Shown here piece by piece: positions 35,101 to 47,102 of a stretch of DNA of 57,167 nt. Numbering within the stretch: position 1 is the first letter of the stretch; each line of letters starts with the position of its first letter. The stretch is from contig VXMP01000037.1 in assembly GCA_009841075.1 (NCBI GenBank), forward strand, positions 1 to 57,167, written 5' to 3'. Origin of the DNA: Acidimicrobiia bacterium (lineage in GTDB: Bacteria > Actinomycetota > Acidimicrobiia > Spongiisociales > Spongiisociaceae). A program made the translations under genes and the position numbers. The notes beneath the pieces are model-generated. The model was given only the letters and a program-made list of their open reading frames with translations, ran no database searches and was not told the origin of the DNA.

Positions 35101-35186
35101 TGCATAAACCGTTTCAATCCGGACGGGATGAAGCGAATCTGCGTAGAACGAAACAACTACCCTAACAGGGCGGTTTCGTTTATGCA
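35101..35186. promoter_or_regulatory. Nested inverted repeats upstream of the inositol transporter operon
   Basis: The divergent region between 35028 and 35234 holds several paired sequences. TGCATAAAC at 35101 is mirrored by GTTTATGCA at 35178. AACGAAAC at 35147 is mirrored by GTTTCGTT at 35173, with CCCT/AGGG pairing between them. AAACCGTTT at 35106 resembles a LacI-type half-symmetric operator. A T-run follows. These are candidate binding sites for an inositol-responsive repressor; no regulator gene is visible in the window. Confidence 0.4.
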
Positions 35187-35234
35187 TATTGATTTTTTTC
35201 CGGCTCTCCGCCCAGTCCTTATAAAGTAGGGTAT

Positions 35235-35711
35235 ATGGATTCTATGGATCTGGAACGGTCGCTCGATCCCACACCTAGCGTTGAGTTTGCCATGGTGGCC
35301 GACGCGGTTCAGGCGGTGGGAGGGAAGCTCTATATTCTCGGAGGGGGATGGGAGCTGCTCTATGTGGAGTCTTTTCCGGCCCGCCACCCTTCCATCGGCA
35401 TCGGGATGCGGTTGCGGGTTCCCTGGCCTTATCAGGATTCGTTTCGGCTGTCGGTGGACCTCATGGATGAGGACGGCCGGAGCCTGCTGGGTAACAGTCG
35501 GTTTTCCCGAACTATCCGAGTGCGTCCACCGGCTCGGAGTATGCCAGGGGTGGAGATCGGCATGACCAGGGCTTTCACCTTCAATAACCTGGTCTTTCCG
35601 GAACCGGGCGGTTATGCGTTTCCAATTTATGTGGGCGATGAGGAGGTGTCGCGCATCCGGTTCCGGGTTCTGGAAAGGGTGCGTCGGGCACCACGTAGCG
35701 GGGGCGGCTAA
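35235..35711 (+). CDS. DUF6941-like conserved protein
   Basis: This 158-residue protein looks like the DUF6941 group of uncharacterised actinobacterial proteins. Typical elements are AMVADAVQAVGGKLYILGGGW near the N-terminus, MRLRVPWPYQDSFRLSVDLMDEDG in the middle and FPEPGGYAFPIYVGDEEVSRIRFRV at the end. The alternation of short hydrophobic strands suggests a small beta-sandwich. No catalytic motif or membrane segment is visible. ATG 35235 is used; ATG 35244 is possible. It converges on the aconitase X genes, with six bases between the stops. Function is unknown. Confidence 0.65.
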   Translation: MDSMDLERSLDPTPSVEFAMVADAVQAVGGKLYILGGGWELLYVESFPARHPSIGIGMRLRVPWPYQDSFRLSVDLMDEDGRSLLGNSRFSRTIRVRPPARSMPGVEIGMTRAFTFNNLVFPEPGGYAFPIYVGDEEVSRIRFRVLERVRRAPRSGGG

Positions 35712-35717
35712 AACAAC

Positions 35718-36128
35718 CTAGGACTGTTCGATAGTGCCGTCCCGGTAGACCCGGGTGGGGCGGTTGGTACTGAGCCGGTGGTAAACCGAATCGGCCACCA
35801 GAAGTGGGCAGGTGGTGTTCTCATACAGCTCCATTCCGGCCGCCACCCCTACCACCAGGATGGGGTCCACCTCCCTAAGGATCAGGGCGGAAGGTGCCGT
35901 TTGCAGCCGCATCGATTCGGCCAGGACGGCCGAACCTCCCGACGATCCTCGCCCATGCGGGAGGATCAGGATTCGTCCGGTAAGGCAGGTACCTCGCCGA
36001 GGATGGTTTCGATCAATGACGGTTCCGGTGACGGGATCGACTCCACCCCACCAGCTGAGTGGTTGATCGAGTACGAGGCTTGAACCCTGGGCCTCCCCCG
36101 GAATGATCGGGGTGGAACCATATCTCAC
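35718..36128 (-). CDS. Aconitase X swivel-domain (small) subunit
   Basis: This 136-residue protein is the swivelling domain of aconitase X (formerly DUF126). PLSWWGGVDPVTGTVIDRNHP, TGRILILPHGRGSSGGSAVL and LVVGVAAGMELYENTTCPL are typical. The subunit pairs with the catalytic subunit encoded just upstream; the starts and stops overlap by four bases. Known aconitase X enzymes dehydrate cis-3-hydroxy-L-proline in bacteria or 5-phosphomevalonate in archaea. The substrate here is not clear. Confidence 0.88.
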   Translation of the reverse strand: MRYGSTPIIPGEAQGSSLVLDQPLSWWGGVDPVTGTVIDRNHPRRGTCLTGRILILPHGRGSSGGSAVLAESMRLQTAPSALILREVDPILVVGVAAGMELYENTTCPLLVADSVYHRLSTNRPTRVYRDGTIEQS

Positions 36129-37378
36129 CAGTCAGGTTCCGCTTTGATAATCCTGCCCGCCACGGCGGACTCCACACAATCGGCGGTCGATCCGAAAACC
36201 ACCGCGACACCAAGGTTGCCCGGCGCATAGTAGGCCCATTTGGCCGAGTCGGTCATGGCAACACCTCCGGAGGGGATGATGGAGGTGACATAGGTGCAGG
36301 TGTCGGTGACGAAGGTCACCCCGACCTCTTCCAAGGTTTCGATCACCTCCGAAAGTGCAACCAGGGTATCCCTTCCGGTGTTCACATAGAGCTTCACTTC
36401 CGGATGGATTCGCCGTCCCCCCAGCAGGTTTTTAAGCCTGGTGATCTGGTGGGTCGAGTAATGCGGGGTTCCTAGATTTACGGTGTGCAGGGTGGTGGTT
36501 TCGATACTGGAAAGGGACCGATAGGCCTGTTTCATGACTTTGCCGGTGATCGTAACCCGCCGGAGGTTGGTTTGATCGGGGGCCACGCTCGCCAACGACG
36601 GGGCTTCGGGGGTGACCCCCACCATATGGAATAGGCCCACCGCTCCGGAGGTGGCCGCCGCCGCCCCCAGCACCTTGAGATGGTCTTCGTCGGCGGATTC
36701 GATGCCGGTTATTACCGGAACCTCTGATCCTGATTCTCTGCCGATCAGTATCCCGAGCACGGCGAAGAACTCCTCGGTTAGGGGTGGGGCCTGCACGGTG
36801 GGGGAAACGTCGAAATGAACTCCCGCCCGGCGATGTTCGTCCAGGTAAAGGCCGAACTCCGGTGCCCGCCCCGTGATAGCCGCCGCTATGTCGGCAAAGT
36901 CTCCGAAGCGGGGTGTTCTGGCCCCCAGCACCGAGTTGGCGAACACGATGGCGTTCGATTCGCCCCAGGCCACCCGTTCACCGAATCCGGGGCGGGAGGC
37001 CAGCTGATAAGGGGCGCAGGTCCAGGTAGGGGAGGCACCCATATCCAGGTAGGCCGAGGCGGTGGCACGTGCCCCCTTTCGGGTACGGTCATCACCCTGG
37101 AATAACTCCGGGTGGAGGAGATCAAGGGAAGAAACGTTGAGGGTGGTGGGTACCACAACCCGACCTCCCAGGTCTCGCAGCCGGCCGGCGAAGTCGAGGC
37201 TTGCCTCTCCGAGATACAAGGTGCCGTCGATGTGGGCACCGGAGATGTCGGTCATCCGCTCGGCACCGGTAGCCCGGGCCATGCAAACCAGGATCCTCAT
37301 GGCCATAGCCCGGGCCTCGCCGAGCTCTCCCCTGAGCATGGCCTGGTCTTCGGTGGTCAGTCGCGGGTCTCTGATCAT
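36125..37378 (-). CDS. Aconitase X catalytic (large) subunit
   Basis: This 417-residue protein is the large subunit of aconitase X (formerly DUF521). Typical segments are GAERMTDISGAHIDGTLYLG, GASPTWTCAPYQLASRPGFG (first conserved Cys), GESNAIVFANSVLGART and, near the C-terminus, VTFVTDTCTYVTSIIP with a further conserved Cys. These Cys residues bind iron or an Fe-S cluster in the family. ATG 37378 has GAGGGG upstream; GTG 37390 would add four residues but leaves no room for a ribosome-binding site. The operon contains only the two subunits. Confidence 0.88.
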   Translation of the reverse strand: MIRDPRLTTEDQAMLRGELGEARAMAMRILVCMARATGAERMTDISGAHIDGTLYLGEASLDFAGRLRDLGGRVVVPTTLNVSSLDLLHPELFQGDDRTRKGARATASAYLDMGASPTWTCAPYQLASRPGFGERVAWGESNAIVFANSVLGARTPRFGDFADIAAAITGRAPEFGLYLDEHRRAGVHFDVSPTVQAPPLTEEFFAVLGILIGRESGSEVPVITGIESADEDHLKVLGAAAATSGAVGLFHMVGVTPEAPSLASVAPDQTNLRRVTITGKVMKQAYRSLSSIETTTLHTVNLGTPHYSTHQITRLKNLLGGRRIHPEVKLYVNTGRDTLVALSEVIETLEEVGVTFVTDTCTYVTSIIPSGGVAMTDSAKWAYYAPGNLGVAVVFGSTADCVESAVAGRIIKAEPDW

Positions 37379-37542
37379 CTCGCCCCTCACCCTCCCAGGC
37401 TATCGCCAACCTTGGCTTGACAGTGTTATCAATAAACGTCTTGAAGCGTAGGTTCGTGGAAAAGGGGGACCTAAACATTGGCGCAAGAACTTCCCGAGAA
37501 CGCGAAAATCGCGGGCACGGCATTTCACTATTCTCAATAGAA

Positions 37543-38697
37543 ATGCCGCTTCCGCAATCGTTTCTCGATACCTTTGACCAACCATTCGGCTTCCTGGATT
37601 TTGCATCGGTAGGAGCCATGTCGATCCCGGCTCGGGCGGGAATAATCCAAATGGCGGAAGCCATGTCCGGTGCCGAGGGGAAGTTGATCAACCTGGTTAC
37701 GGACCGGTTCGACTCCTGCCGCCGCCGGGCGGCAAACCTGATCGGGGTGACACCGCAGCAGATAACCCTGGTTCCCAACACCTCGGCCGGTCTATTCGCC
37801 GCCGCGTTCGGTTTGTCCGGCGGGTCGGTGGTGGTGCCGGACACCGAGTTTCCGGCCAACCTCTACCCGTGGGTGCGGGCGGCGGAGGCCGGCCGGATAG
37901 AGCTGCGAACCATTCCGGTGCCGGAGGGTCGGTTGACGGCCGATCTGATAGCGCGCGAGGTGGATACCCGCACGCTGGCGGTGTCCCTCAGCCAGGTGGA
38001 CTACCGAACCGGTTTTCGATGCGACCTGGACGCCATGCGTGAAGCCGCCGGCGATGCCCTGCTGATCGTAGACGCAGTGCAGGCCGTAGGTGCCGTGAGA
38101 TCGGTACCGGGTCAAGCCGATCTGCTGGTGGCCGGTGGACATAAATGGCTTCGAGCCGGGGGAGGGGTCGGTCTAATGGCCGTGTCCGACCGGGCTCTGG
38201 AACGTCTGGAACCCACCTTGACCGGATGGTCGGGGGTGACCGAGCCGTTCGAGACCGACCCCCCGCTTCCGCATCCACCGTTGGAGGATGCCGGTAGGTT
38301 CGCCATGGGTACCCCTGGTTTGACCGCCCTGGCCGCCTTCGATCAAGCCCTCGAAATCCTGGAAGGCATCTCCGCAGAAGATTTAGAGGCCGCGGTACTG
38401 GCCCGATCCCGGGCGGTGGAAGAGGGCGCGCTCCAGGCCGGTGCCCAGGTAATGCGTCCCTGGAAATGCGATCGGGAGCGAAGCGGGATAGTCAGCTTCC
38501 GTCCGGCGGGCGAGCGGCCCGCACAAGCCTTTCGGCGGCTGGTAGAGGAGGGATTCTCTCTAACCGAACGGAACGGGATGCTAAGGGTGGCACCTCATGC
38601 GGGCACCCATCCCGACGCTCCGCAGGTCCTGGCCCAATTGTTGCGGAGGAAACGGCGGAAACGGATCTTCGGCCGTTTAAACAAAAAGCCGGCCTAA
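37543..38697 (+). CDS. Class V aminotransferase-fold PLP enzyme
   Basis: This 384-residue PLP enzyme belongs to the class V aminotransferase/cysteine desulfurase/isopenicillin-N-epimerase group. The Schiff-base Lys is in VAGGHKWLRAGGG. The PLP-binding Asp is in LLIVDAVQAVG, and FLDFASVGAMSIPARA opens the fold. The residue order LVPNTSAGLFAAAFGL is typical of kynureninase- or epimerase-like members. A specific substrate cannot be assigned. ATG 37543 is used because the fold starts there; upstream frame to 37417 lacks a recognised domain. It is divergent from the aconitase X genes. Confidence 0.82.
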   Translation: MPLPQSFLDTFDQPFGFLDFASVGAMSIPARAGIIQMAEAMSGAEGKLINLVTDRFDSCRRRAANLIGVTPQQITLVPNTSAGLFAAAFGLSGGSVVVPDTEFPANLYPWVRAAEAGRIELRTIPVPEGRLTADLIAREVDTRTLAVSLSQVDYRTGFRCDLDAMREAAGDALLIVDAVQAVGAVRSVPGQADLLVAGGHKWLRAGGGVGLMAVSDRALERLEPTLTGWSGVTEPFETDPPLPHPPLEDAGRFAMGTPGLTALAAFDQALEILEGISAEDLEAAVLARSRAVEEGALQAGAQVMRPWKCDRERSGIVSFRPAGERPAQAFRRLVEEGFSLTERNGMLRVAPHAGTHPDAPQVLAQLLRRKRRKRIFGRLNKKPA

Positions 38698-38704
38698 CAC
38701 TCCT

Positions 38705-38808
38705 AGGAGGGTGGCTGAAAAATGTCCATTTGGCCCGCCGACAGGAAACGAAACCACGGTTAGATGTAATTGCGGGCCAAGCATCCCCATCTTTTTCAGC
38801 ACCCTCCT
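38705..38808. repeat. MITE-like imperfect palindrome filling a convergent gap
   Basis: About 104 bases begin AGGAGGGTGGCTGAAAAA and end TTTTTCAGCACCCTCCT. The outer arms of 17-18 bases pair with one extra G on the left. TTGGCCCGC and GCGGGCCAA also pair further in. No transposase is encoded. The element occupies nearly the whole space between two convergent genes, and its right end supplies part of the TAG stop of the gene at 38807. It could be a miniature transposable element, a bidirectional terminator, or the first used as the second. Confidence 0.6.
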
Positions 38809-39259
38809 AAAGGTTTCCGGCTTCTTCTAGACGGCCCACCTCTCGGGCAGTTTCCTCCCCATCCCCGCCGAAGACAACGGAGGCCACCTCACCCACCGGA
38901 CCGGGCAGCTTCTCCGGATCGTTTTGAGTTCTGACCCAGATCACCCTTTTAACCCCGGCCTGGCGAACCGCCTCGGCCCACCCGGACATAACCCCTTCCG
39001 GATCAGTCACGAAGGAACGTACCCGTCCGTCACTGGCCGCTTCGGTGACCAGCACCGCACAGAAGCAGTAGAGGGCGGCAGCTTCAACATGTGAGTGGTC
39101 GGAAACGTCGCCGACCGCCACCTTCACCCCTTGTTTTTTCAGAGAGTCGGCGGCGGCTTCGTCGGTGATAAAGGCCCGCACCTCGGCGGCCTGCCGGCAT
39201 AGCAACGAGACCACCGCTTTTCCGACCTCGGTATCCGCCCCTACAACTATTACCGGCAT
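38807..39259 (-). CDS. Small NAD(P)-binding Rossmann-fold protein
   Basis: This 150-residue protein begins VIVVGADTEVGKAVVSLL, a GxxxxxG Rossmann motif as in NmrA-like or NAD(P)H-binding SDR proteins. GVKVAVGDVSDHSHVEAAA matches the second strand and the VxGDxxD segment of atypical SDRs. It is shorter than full family members (about 200-300 residues) and lacks the usual active-site Tyr-Lys, so it may be a redox sensor or a shortened gene. Its last codons lie inside the palindromic element. The ribosome-binding site before ATG 39259 is weak. Confidence 0.6.
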   Translation of the reverse strand: MPVIVVGADTEVGKAVVSLLCRQAAEVRAFITDEAAADSLKKQGVKVAVGDVSDHSHVEAAALYCFCAVLVTEAASDGRVRSFVTDPEGVMSGWAEAVRQAGVKRVIWVRTQNDPEKLPGPVGEVASVVFGGDGEETAREVGRLEEAGNL

Positions 39260-39441
39260 GGTTTATATCCAACTCTGTTGGCCGAGATACCCAAACTATA
39301 GGTATTGGCTTGGGTTGTGTATTATGCGAGATTCGGTTTGAGGTGCTCCCTCATGATTGAGACGGAGGGTAGTGCTTAGGTGCCCGATCCGATTTCCCTA
39401 GATGTCGCCGTTTTTCCTGATATGAATGGGGGAAAGTTTAG

Positions 39442-44005
<4,564 letters not shown>

Positions 44006-44013
<8 letters not shown>

Positions 44014-45469
44014 CATCCGAGGGTTCCTGAAGCACGACCGTCGGGGTCCCTCCCGCCGCCCGATAGGGCTAAGGGTGCTCGACTGGCGAGAGGTTTACGA
44101 GGATTTCCCGGAGGTTGACCTGCGTACCCAGGCCTCTCGCTGTATGGACTGCGGGATACCGTTCTGCAACGGAGGGTGTCCGCTGGGAAATCTCATCCCA
44201 GACTGGAATGATCTGGTGTATCGGGGTAACTGGCGACAAGCCATCGATCGTCTCCACGCCACCAACAACTTTCCCGAATTTACCGGACGGCTTTGTCCGG
44301 CACCGTGCGAAGCGGCCTGCGTGCTGGCTATCAATTCCGATCCGGTGACCATCGAGCAGATCGAGCTGGAAATCGCCGAGCGGGCCTGGTCGGAAGGCTG
44401 GGTCACGCCTCAGAAGCCGGACGCTTTAACCGGCCTTAAGGTGGCGGTGGTCGGATCCGGGCCCGCCGGTCTGGCGGCGGCGCAGCAGCTGACCCGGGTC
44501 GGTCACCAGGTCACCGTGTTCGAGCGGGACGACCGCATCGGCGGCTTGTTGCGTTACGGAATCCCCGACTTCAAGATGGAGAAAAGGTTTCTGGATCGCC
44601 GGATCGATCAGATGGAGCAGGAGGGCACCAGGTTCGAGGTGAACGCACCGGTAGGTATCAACCCGACCGCCGACCGACTCTTGGATGAACACGACGCCCT
44701 GATACTGGCCGCCGGTGCTACCCAACCCCGCGACCTTCCCCTCCCGGGCCGGAACCTGGAGGGCATCCATCAGGCCATGGATTACCTGACCCCTTCCAAT
44801 CGGGTTCAGGCGGGCGACCTGCCGGATACCCCTATTTCCGCCCACGGTAAGCGGGTGATAATCATCGGTGGCGGTGATACCGGGGCCGACTGTCTGGGAA
44901 CCGCCCATCGGCAAGGAGCGGAATCCATCCACCAATTCGAGATCCTGCCCAGGCCACCCGACCAGAGGGCGGACTCCACCCCCTGGCCCACCTGGCCGCT
45001 CATGTATCGGGTCTCCGCCGCCCACGAAGAGGGGGGCCTCCGGGAGTTCGCCATCAGCACCGAAGAGTTTGTAGGGGACTCGGAGCGCAGGGTTACCGGC
45101 TTGAAAACCCATCGGGTGAAAATGGCCTCCCAGAACGGTCGGATGTCCTTCGAGCGGATCGAAGGCTCGGAAGAGGACTATCCCGCCGACCTGGTTTTGC
45201 TGTCGCTGGGTTTCGTCGGCCCGGAACGTTCCCCCATGCTGGATCAGCTGGGCGTGGACCTGACCGAGCGGGGCAACGTGGCCCGAGACAGTCAATGGGC
45301 CACCAACGTGGACGGGGTTTTCGTGGCCGGGGATATGGGCCGAGGCCAGTCTTTGATCGTATGGGCTATCGCGGAGGGACGAAGCGCGGCGGCGGCAGTG
45401 GACCGCTACCTTATGGGGGCGACAGTTCTTCCTCAGGTGGTGACTCCGACCGACACCCCCTGGCGCTAG
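44006..45469 (+). CDS. gltD: Glutamate synthase small subunit
   Basis: GltD passes electrons from NADPH through FAD and two 4Fe-4S clusters to GltB. At 487 residues it has the normal length. The N-terminal Cys motifs are [17 protein letters not shown] and [14 protein letters not shown] is bound at [17 protein letters not shown] and NADPH at [17 protein letters not shown]. The C-terminal FAD contact is [20 protein letters not shown]. The ATG lies inside the end of gltB, showing translational coupling. The gene ends 12 bases before a small frame with a strong ribosome-binding site (see the next entry). Confidence 0.96.
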
Positions 45470-45878
45470 GAGGGTGAACTTTGTCGGTTATCTCTACCGA
45501 CCCTGATCCTGTGACTTCGTGGGTTTGCTGTGGGGTATCAAACGCCGGCCCCGGCCCGATGAGGGGTAATTCTCTTCTCAGGAAACCGCAGCACGGCATC
45601 CCACATCATGGAAGGTGACACTGCGTTTGTAGGCAGAAGGCGCGATATGGGGCCTTGCTATCAGAGCCGACTACACGGTAACGGTCAGCAACCTCTGCAC
45701 TTCAACCCGGCGGTCCGAATGGACCAATCCCAGGAGCCTGCAACGTTCCCACCCTTCGGAGTCGGCAGGCCGCCAGAGGGTCGGGACCCACGTGCCATCG
45801 TGCACCGCGGCCGTGGCCTTGTATTGGTCGGCTAGTAGTCGAATGGTGGAGTCTGTACAGTTGGATTGACTCATAGGT
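45470..45878. other. Gap after gltD with two doubtful small frames
   Basis: Two short frames deserve mention. A plus-strand frame, TTG 45481 to TGA 45618 (45 residues, starting MSVISTDPDP), has a perfect AGGAGG seven bases upstream, but part of that site lies in the gltD stop region and the peptide resembles nothing I know. A minus-strand frame, ATG 45874 to TAG 45671 (67 residues, containing HDGTWVPTLWRPADSEGW), has plausible composition but no ribosome-binding site and runs against the antitoxin promoter. No RNA gene or terminator is obvious. Confidence 0.25.
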
Positions 45879-46148
45879 ATGACTACAGATATACTGGCAT
45901 CCATGGCAAAGCGACTACAAGTTCTCCTAGACGAGGCCGAGTATCTTGAGATTCGGCGGGCGGCCGAGATGGAGCGGATGAGCATTGCCGAGTGGGTCCG
46001 CCAAACGTTGCGGGCCGCTCGGCGTGGCGAGGCGGAGAGGATGGAAACCAAGTTGCGGGCCTTGGCCGACGCGGTGGCGCATGACTTTCCGACGGGTGAC
46101 ATAGACGAGATGCTGGCCGACATAGAAGCGGGACGCACCCGCGCTTGA
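45879..46148 (+). CDS. vapB: Ribbon-helix-helix-type antitoxin (VapB-like)
   Basis: This protein is up to 89 residues. RLQVLLDEAEYLEIRRAAE, with the following EWVRQTLRAARR, is a ribbon-helix-helix DNA-binding fold. The C-terminal segment GDIDEMLADIEAGRTRA is the likely toxin-binding tail. ATG 45879 is given; ATG 45903 (MAKRLQVLL) starts closer to the fold and may be the true start. The TGA overlaps the toxin's TTG start by four bases, so the pair is co-translated. The antitoxin should repress its own promoter. Confidence 0.8.
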   Translation: MTTDILASMAKRLQVLLDEAEYLEIRRAAEMERMSIAEWVRQTLRAARRGEAERMETKLRALADAVAHDFPTGDIDEMLADIEAGRTRA

Positions 46149-46540
46149 TATTTGTAGACTCAAACATCCCGATGTACTTGGTGGGCGAGTCGTACCGGCA
46201 CAAGGATCGCTCACTGGTACTTGTCACCCGGCTGTTGAGAAACAAGGAACACTTGGTCACCGACATTGAGGTGTATCAAGAAATTCTGCATCGGTATACG
46301 GCGATCAACCGACCGGACGCCATAGACTCCGCTTTCGACGTCCTGGACGCGATTGTCGATGACGTGCTTGGGTTCGGTTTGCAGGAGATACGTGCTGCCA
46401 GGTCGATCATCGATTCAATTCCCGGCCTGTCCGCGCGGGATGCGCTTCATCTGGCTGTAATGCGTGGGGCTGGGATAACCCGGGTCCTGAGCTTCGACCG
46501 GGGCTTTGACAGATGCCCCGGGATCGAACGGATTAGTTGA
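46145..46540 (+). CDS. vapC: PIN-domain toxin (VapC-like ribonuclease)
   Basis: This 131-residue PIN-domain ribonuclease cleaves specific RNAs when its antitoxin is lost. The acidic Mg2+-binding residues are present: D5 (FVDSNI), E42 or E46 (IEVYQEI), D99 (SARDALHLA) and D118 (SFDRGFD). The TTG start overlaps the antitoxin stop. In contrast to the broken pair at 17.4 kb, this module looks intact and functional. Confidence 0.85.
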   Translation: MIFVDSNIPMYLVGESYRHKDRSLVLVTRLLRNKEHLVTDIEVYQEILHRYTAINRPDAIDSAFDVLDAIVDDVLGFGLQEIRAARSIIDSIPGLSARDALHLAVMRGAGITRVLSFDRGFDRCPGIERIS

Positions 46541-46778
46541 GGGCGCGAACGCTTTAGGGATGACAAAGAAGACCCTGCCCTCATATCTCGGTAAGACGTC
46601 TGGCTCGGATGTCTGAGGAAAAGCGAGCCGAGATACTGTCTCGGGTTCCTCCTGACCTCCCCATGAGATCGTCTCTCGGTTGTCTATCTCTGTTTCTTGA
46701 AATCGCCCTTCGGTCCAACCGAAGTCCTCAACTCCGCGCTCAAGCGCTACACAGAAGAAGACATACCCACAGGGGGGA
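46541..46778. other. Non-coding stretch after the toxin-antitoxin pair
   Basis: These 238 bases hold only weak frames, for example 46609-46800 on the plus strand, without a ribosome-binding site. A partly repeated motif, GACAAAGAAGACCC near 46563 and GACAAAGAAAACCC at 46777, is the only internal similarity. The second copy belongs to the terminator of the candidate small RNA. Confidence 0.35.
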
Positions 46779-46850
46779 CAAAGAAAACCCGGCCCCGTAG
46801 GGCCGGGTGGGTAATCGCCCCGCAGCTCGAAAGTCGACGAGCTTAGCGCC
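46779..46850 (-). ncRNA. Candidate small RNA with own promoter and terminator
   Basis: Read on the minus strand from about 46850, roughly 70 nucleotides contain a first hairpin (AGCTCG at 46838-46843 with CGAGCT at 46824-46829). A GC-rich terminator hairpin follows at 46787-46808 and then TTTTCTTTG. The upstream promoter entry gives the start. No protein frame fits inside. The next minus-strand gene is far away, so it is unlikely to be only a leader. It lies between vapC and sufB and could also act on the suf promoter region; that is speculation. The limits of the RNA are estimated. Confidence 0.45.
46787..46808 (-). terminator. Rho-independent terminator
   Basis: A nine-base-pair stem, ACCCGGCCC with GGGCCGGGT around a four-base loop, is followed on the minus strand by TTTTCTTT. 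The plus strand has no T-run after it, so the direction of use is minus. Confidence 0.75.
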
Positions 46851-46855
46851 CCGTC

Positions 46856-46885
46856 ATTGTGCACGAGTTTCTCGCTGATTGTCAA
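46856..46885 (-). promoter_or_regulatory. Sigma-70-type promoter on the minus strand
   Basis: TTGACA (46880-46885) and CACAAT (46856-46861) are separated by 18 bases. The -35 box is a perfect consensus, the best in the window. Transcription would start near 46850 and run into the terminator at 46787-46808. Confidence 0.5.
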
Positions 46886-47021
46886 GGGGGGTGACAGGTC
46901 TCACCAGACGGAGGGACGGCGGTACGCCCCGACTTCCGCCGGTAGCCGGCAGGCAAGGAGGTCTGAGCGCTCGAGTTGGTACCGCCAACCGGCTTTCCGC
47001 TCCTGAACCAACCTCGACTTG

Positions 47022-47051
47022 TTACAGGTTCCCTCCGGTACTTGGTATCCT
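47022..47051 (+). promoter_or_regulatory. Candidate promoter for sufB
   Basis: TTACAG (47022-47027) and TATCCT (47046-47051) are 18 bases apart and would start transcription about 45 bases before the sufB ATG. The -35 match is modest. No SufR-type repressor gene is adjacent. Confidence 0.3.
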
Positions 47052-47102
47052 CTTAGGAAAGATATTCCGGAGACCGAAACCACCGGCAGCGGAGGCCACA
47101 CT

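Noticed and set aside
45671-45874. 67-residue minus-strand frame between gltD and the antitoxin
   Set aside because: Plausible composition but no ribosome-binding site, no recognised family, and it opposes the antitoxin promoter; kept only as a remark in the gap entry.
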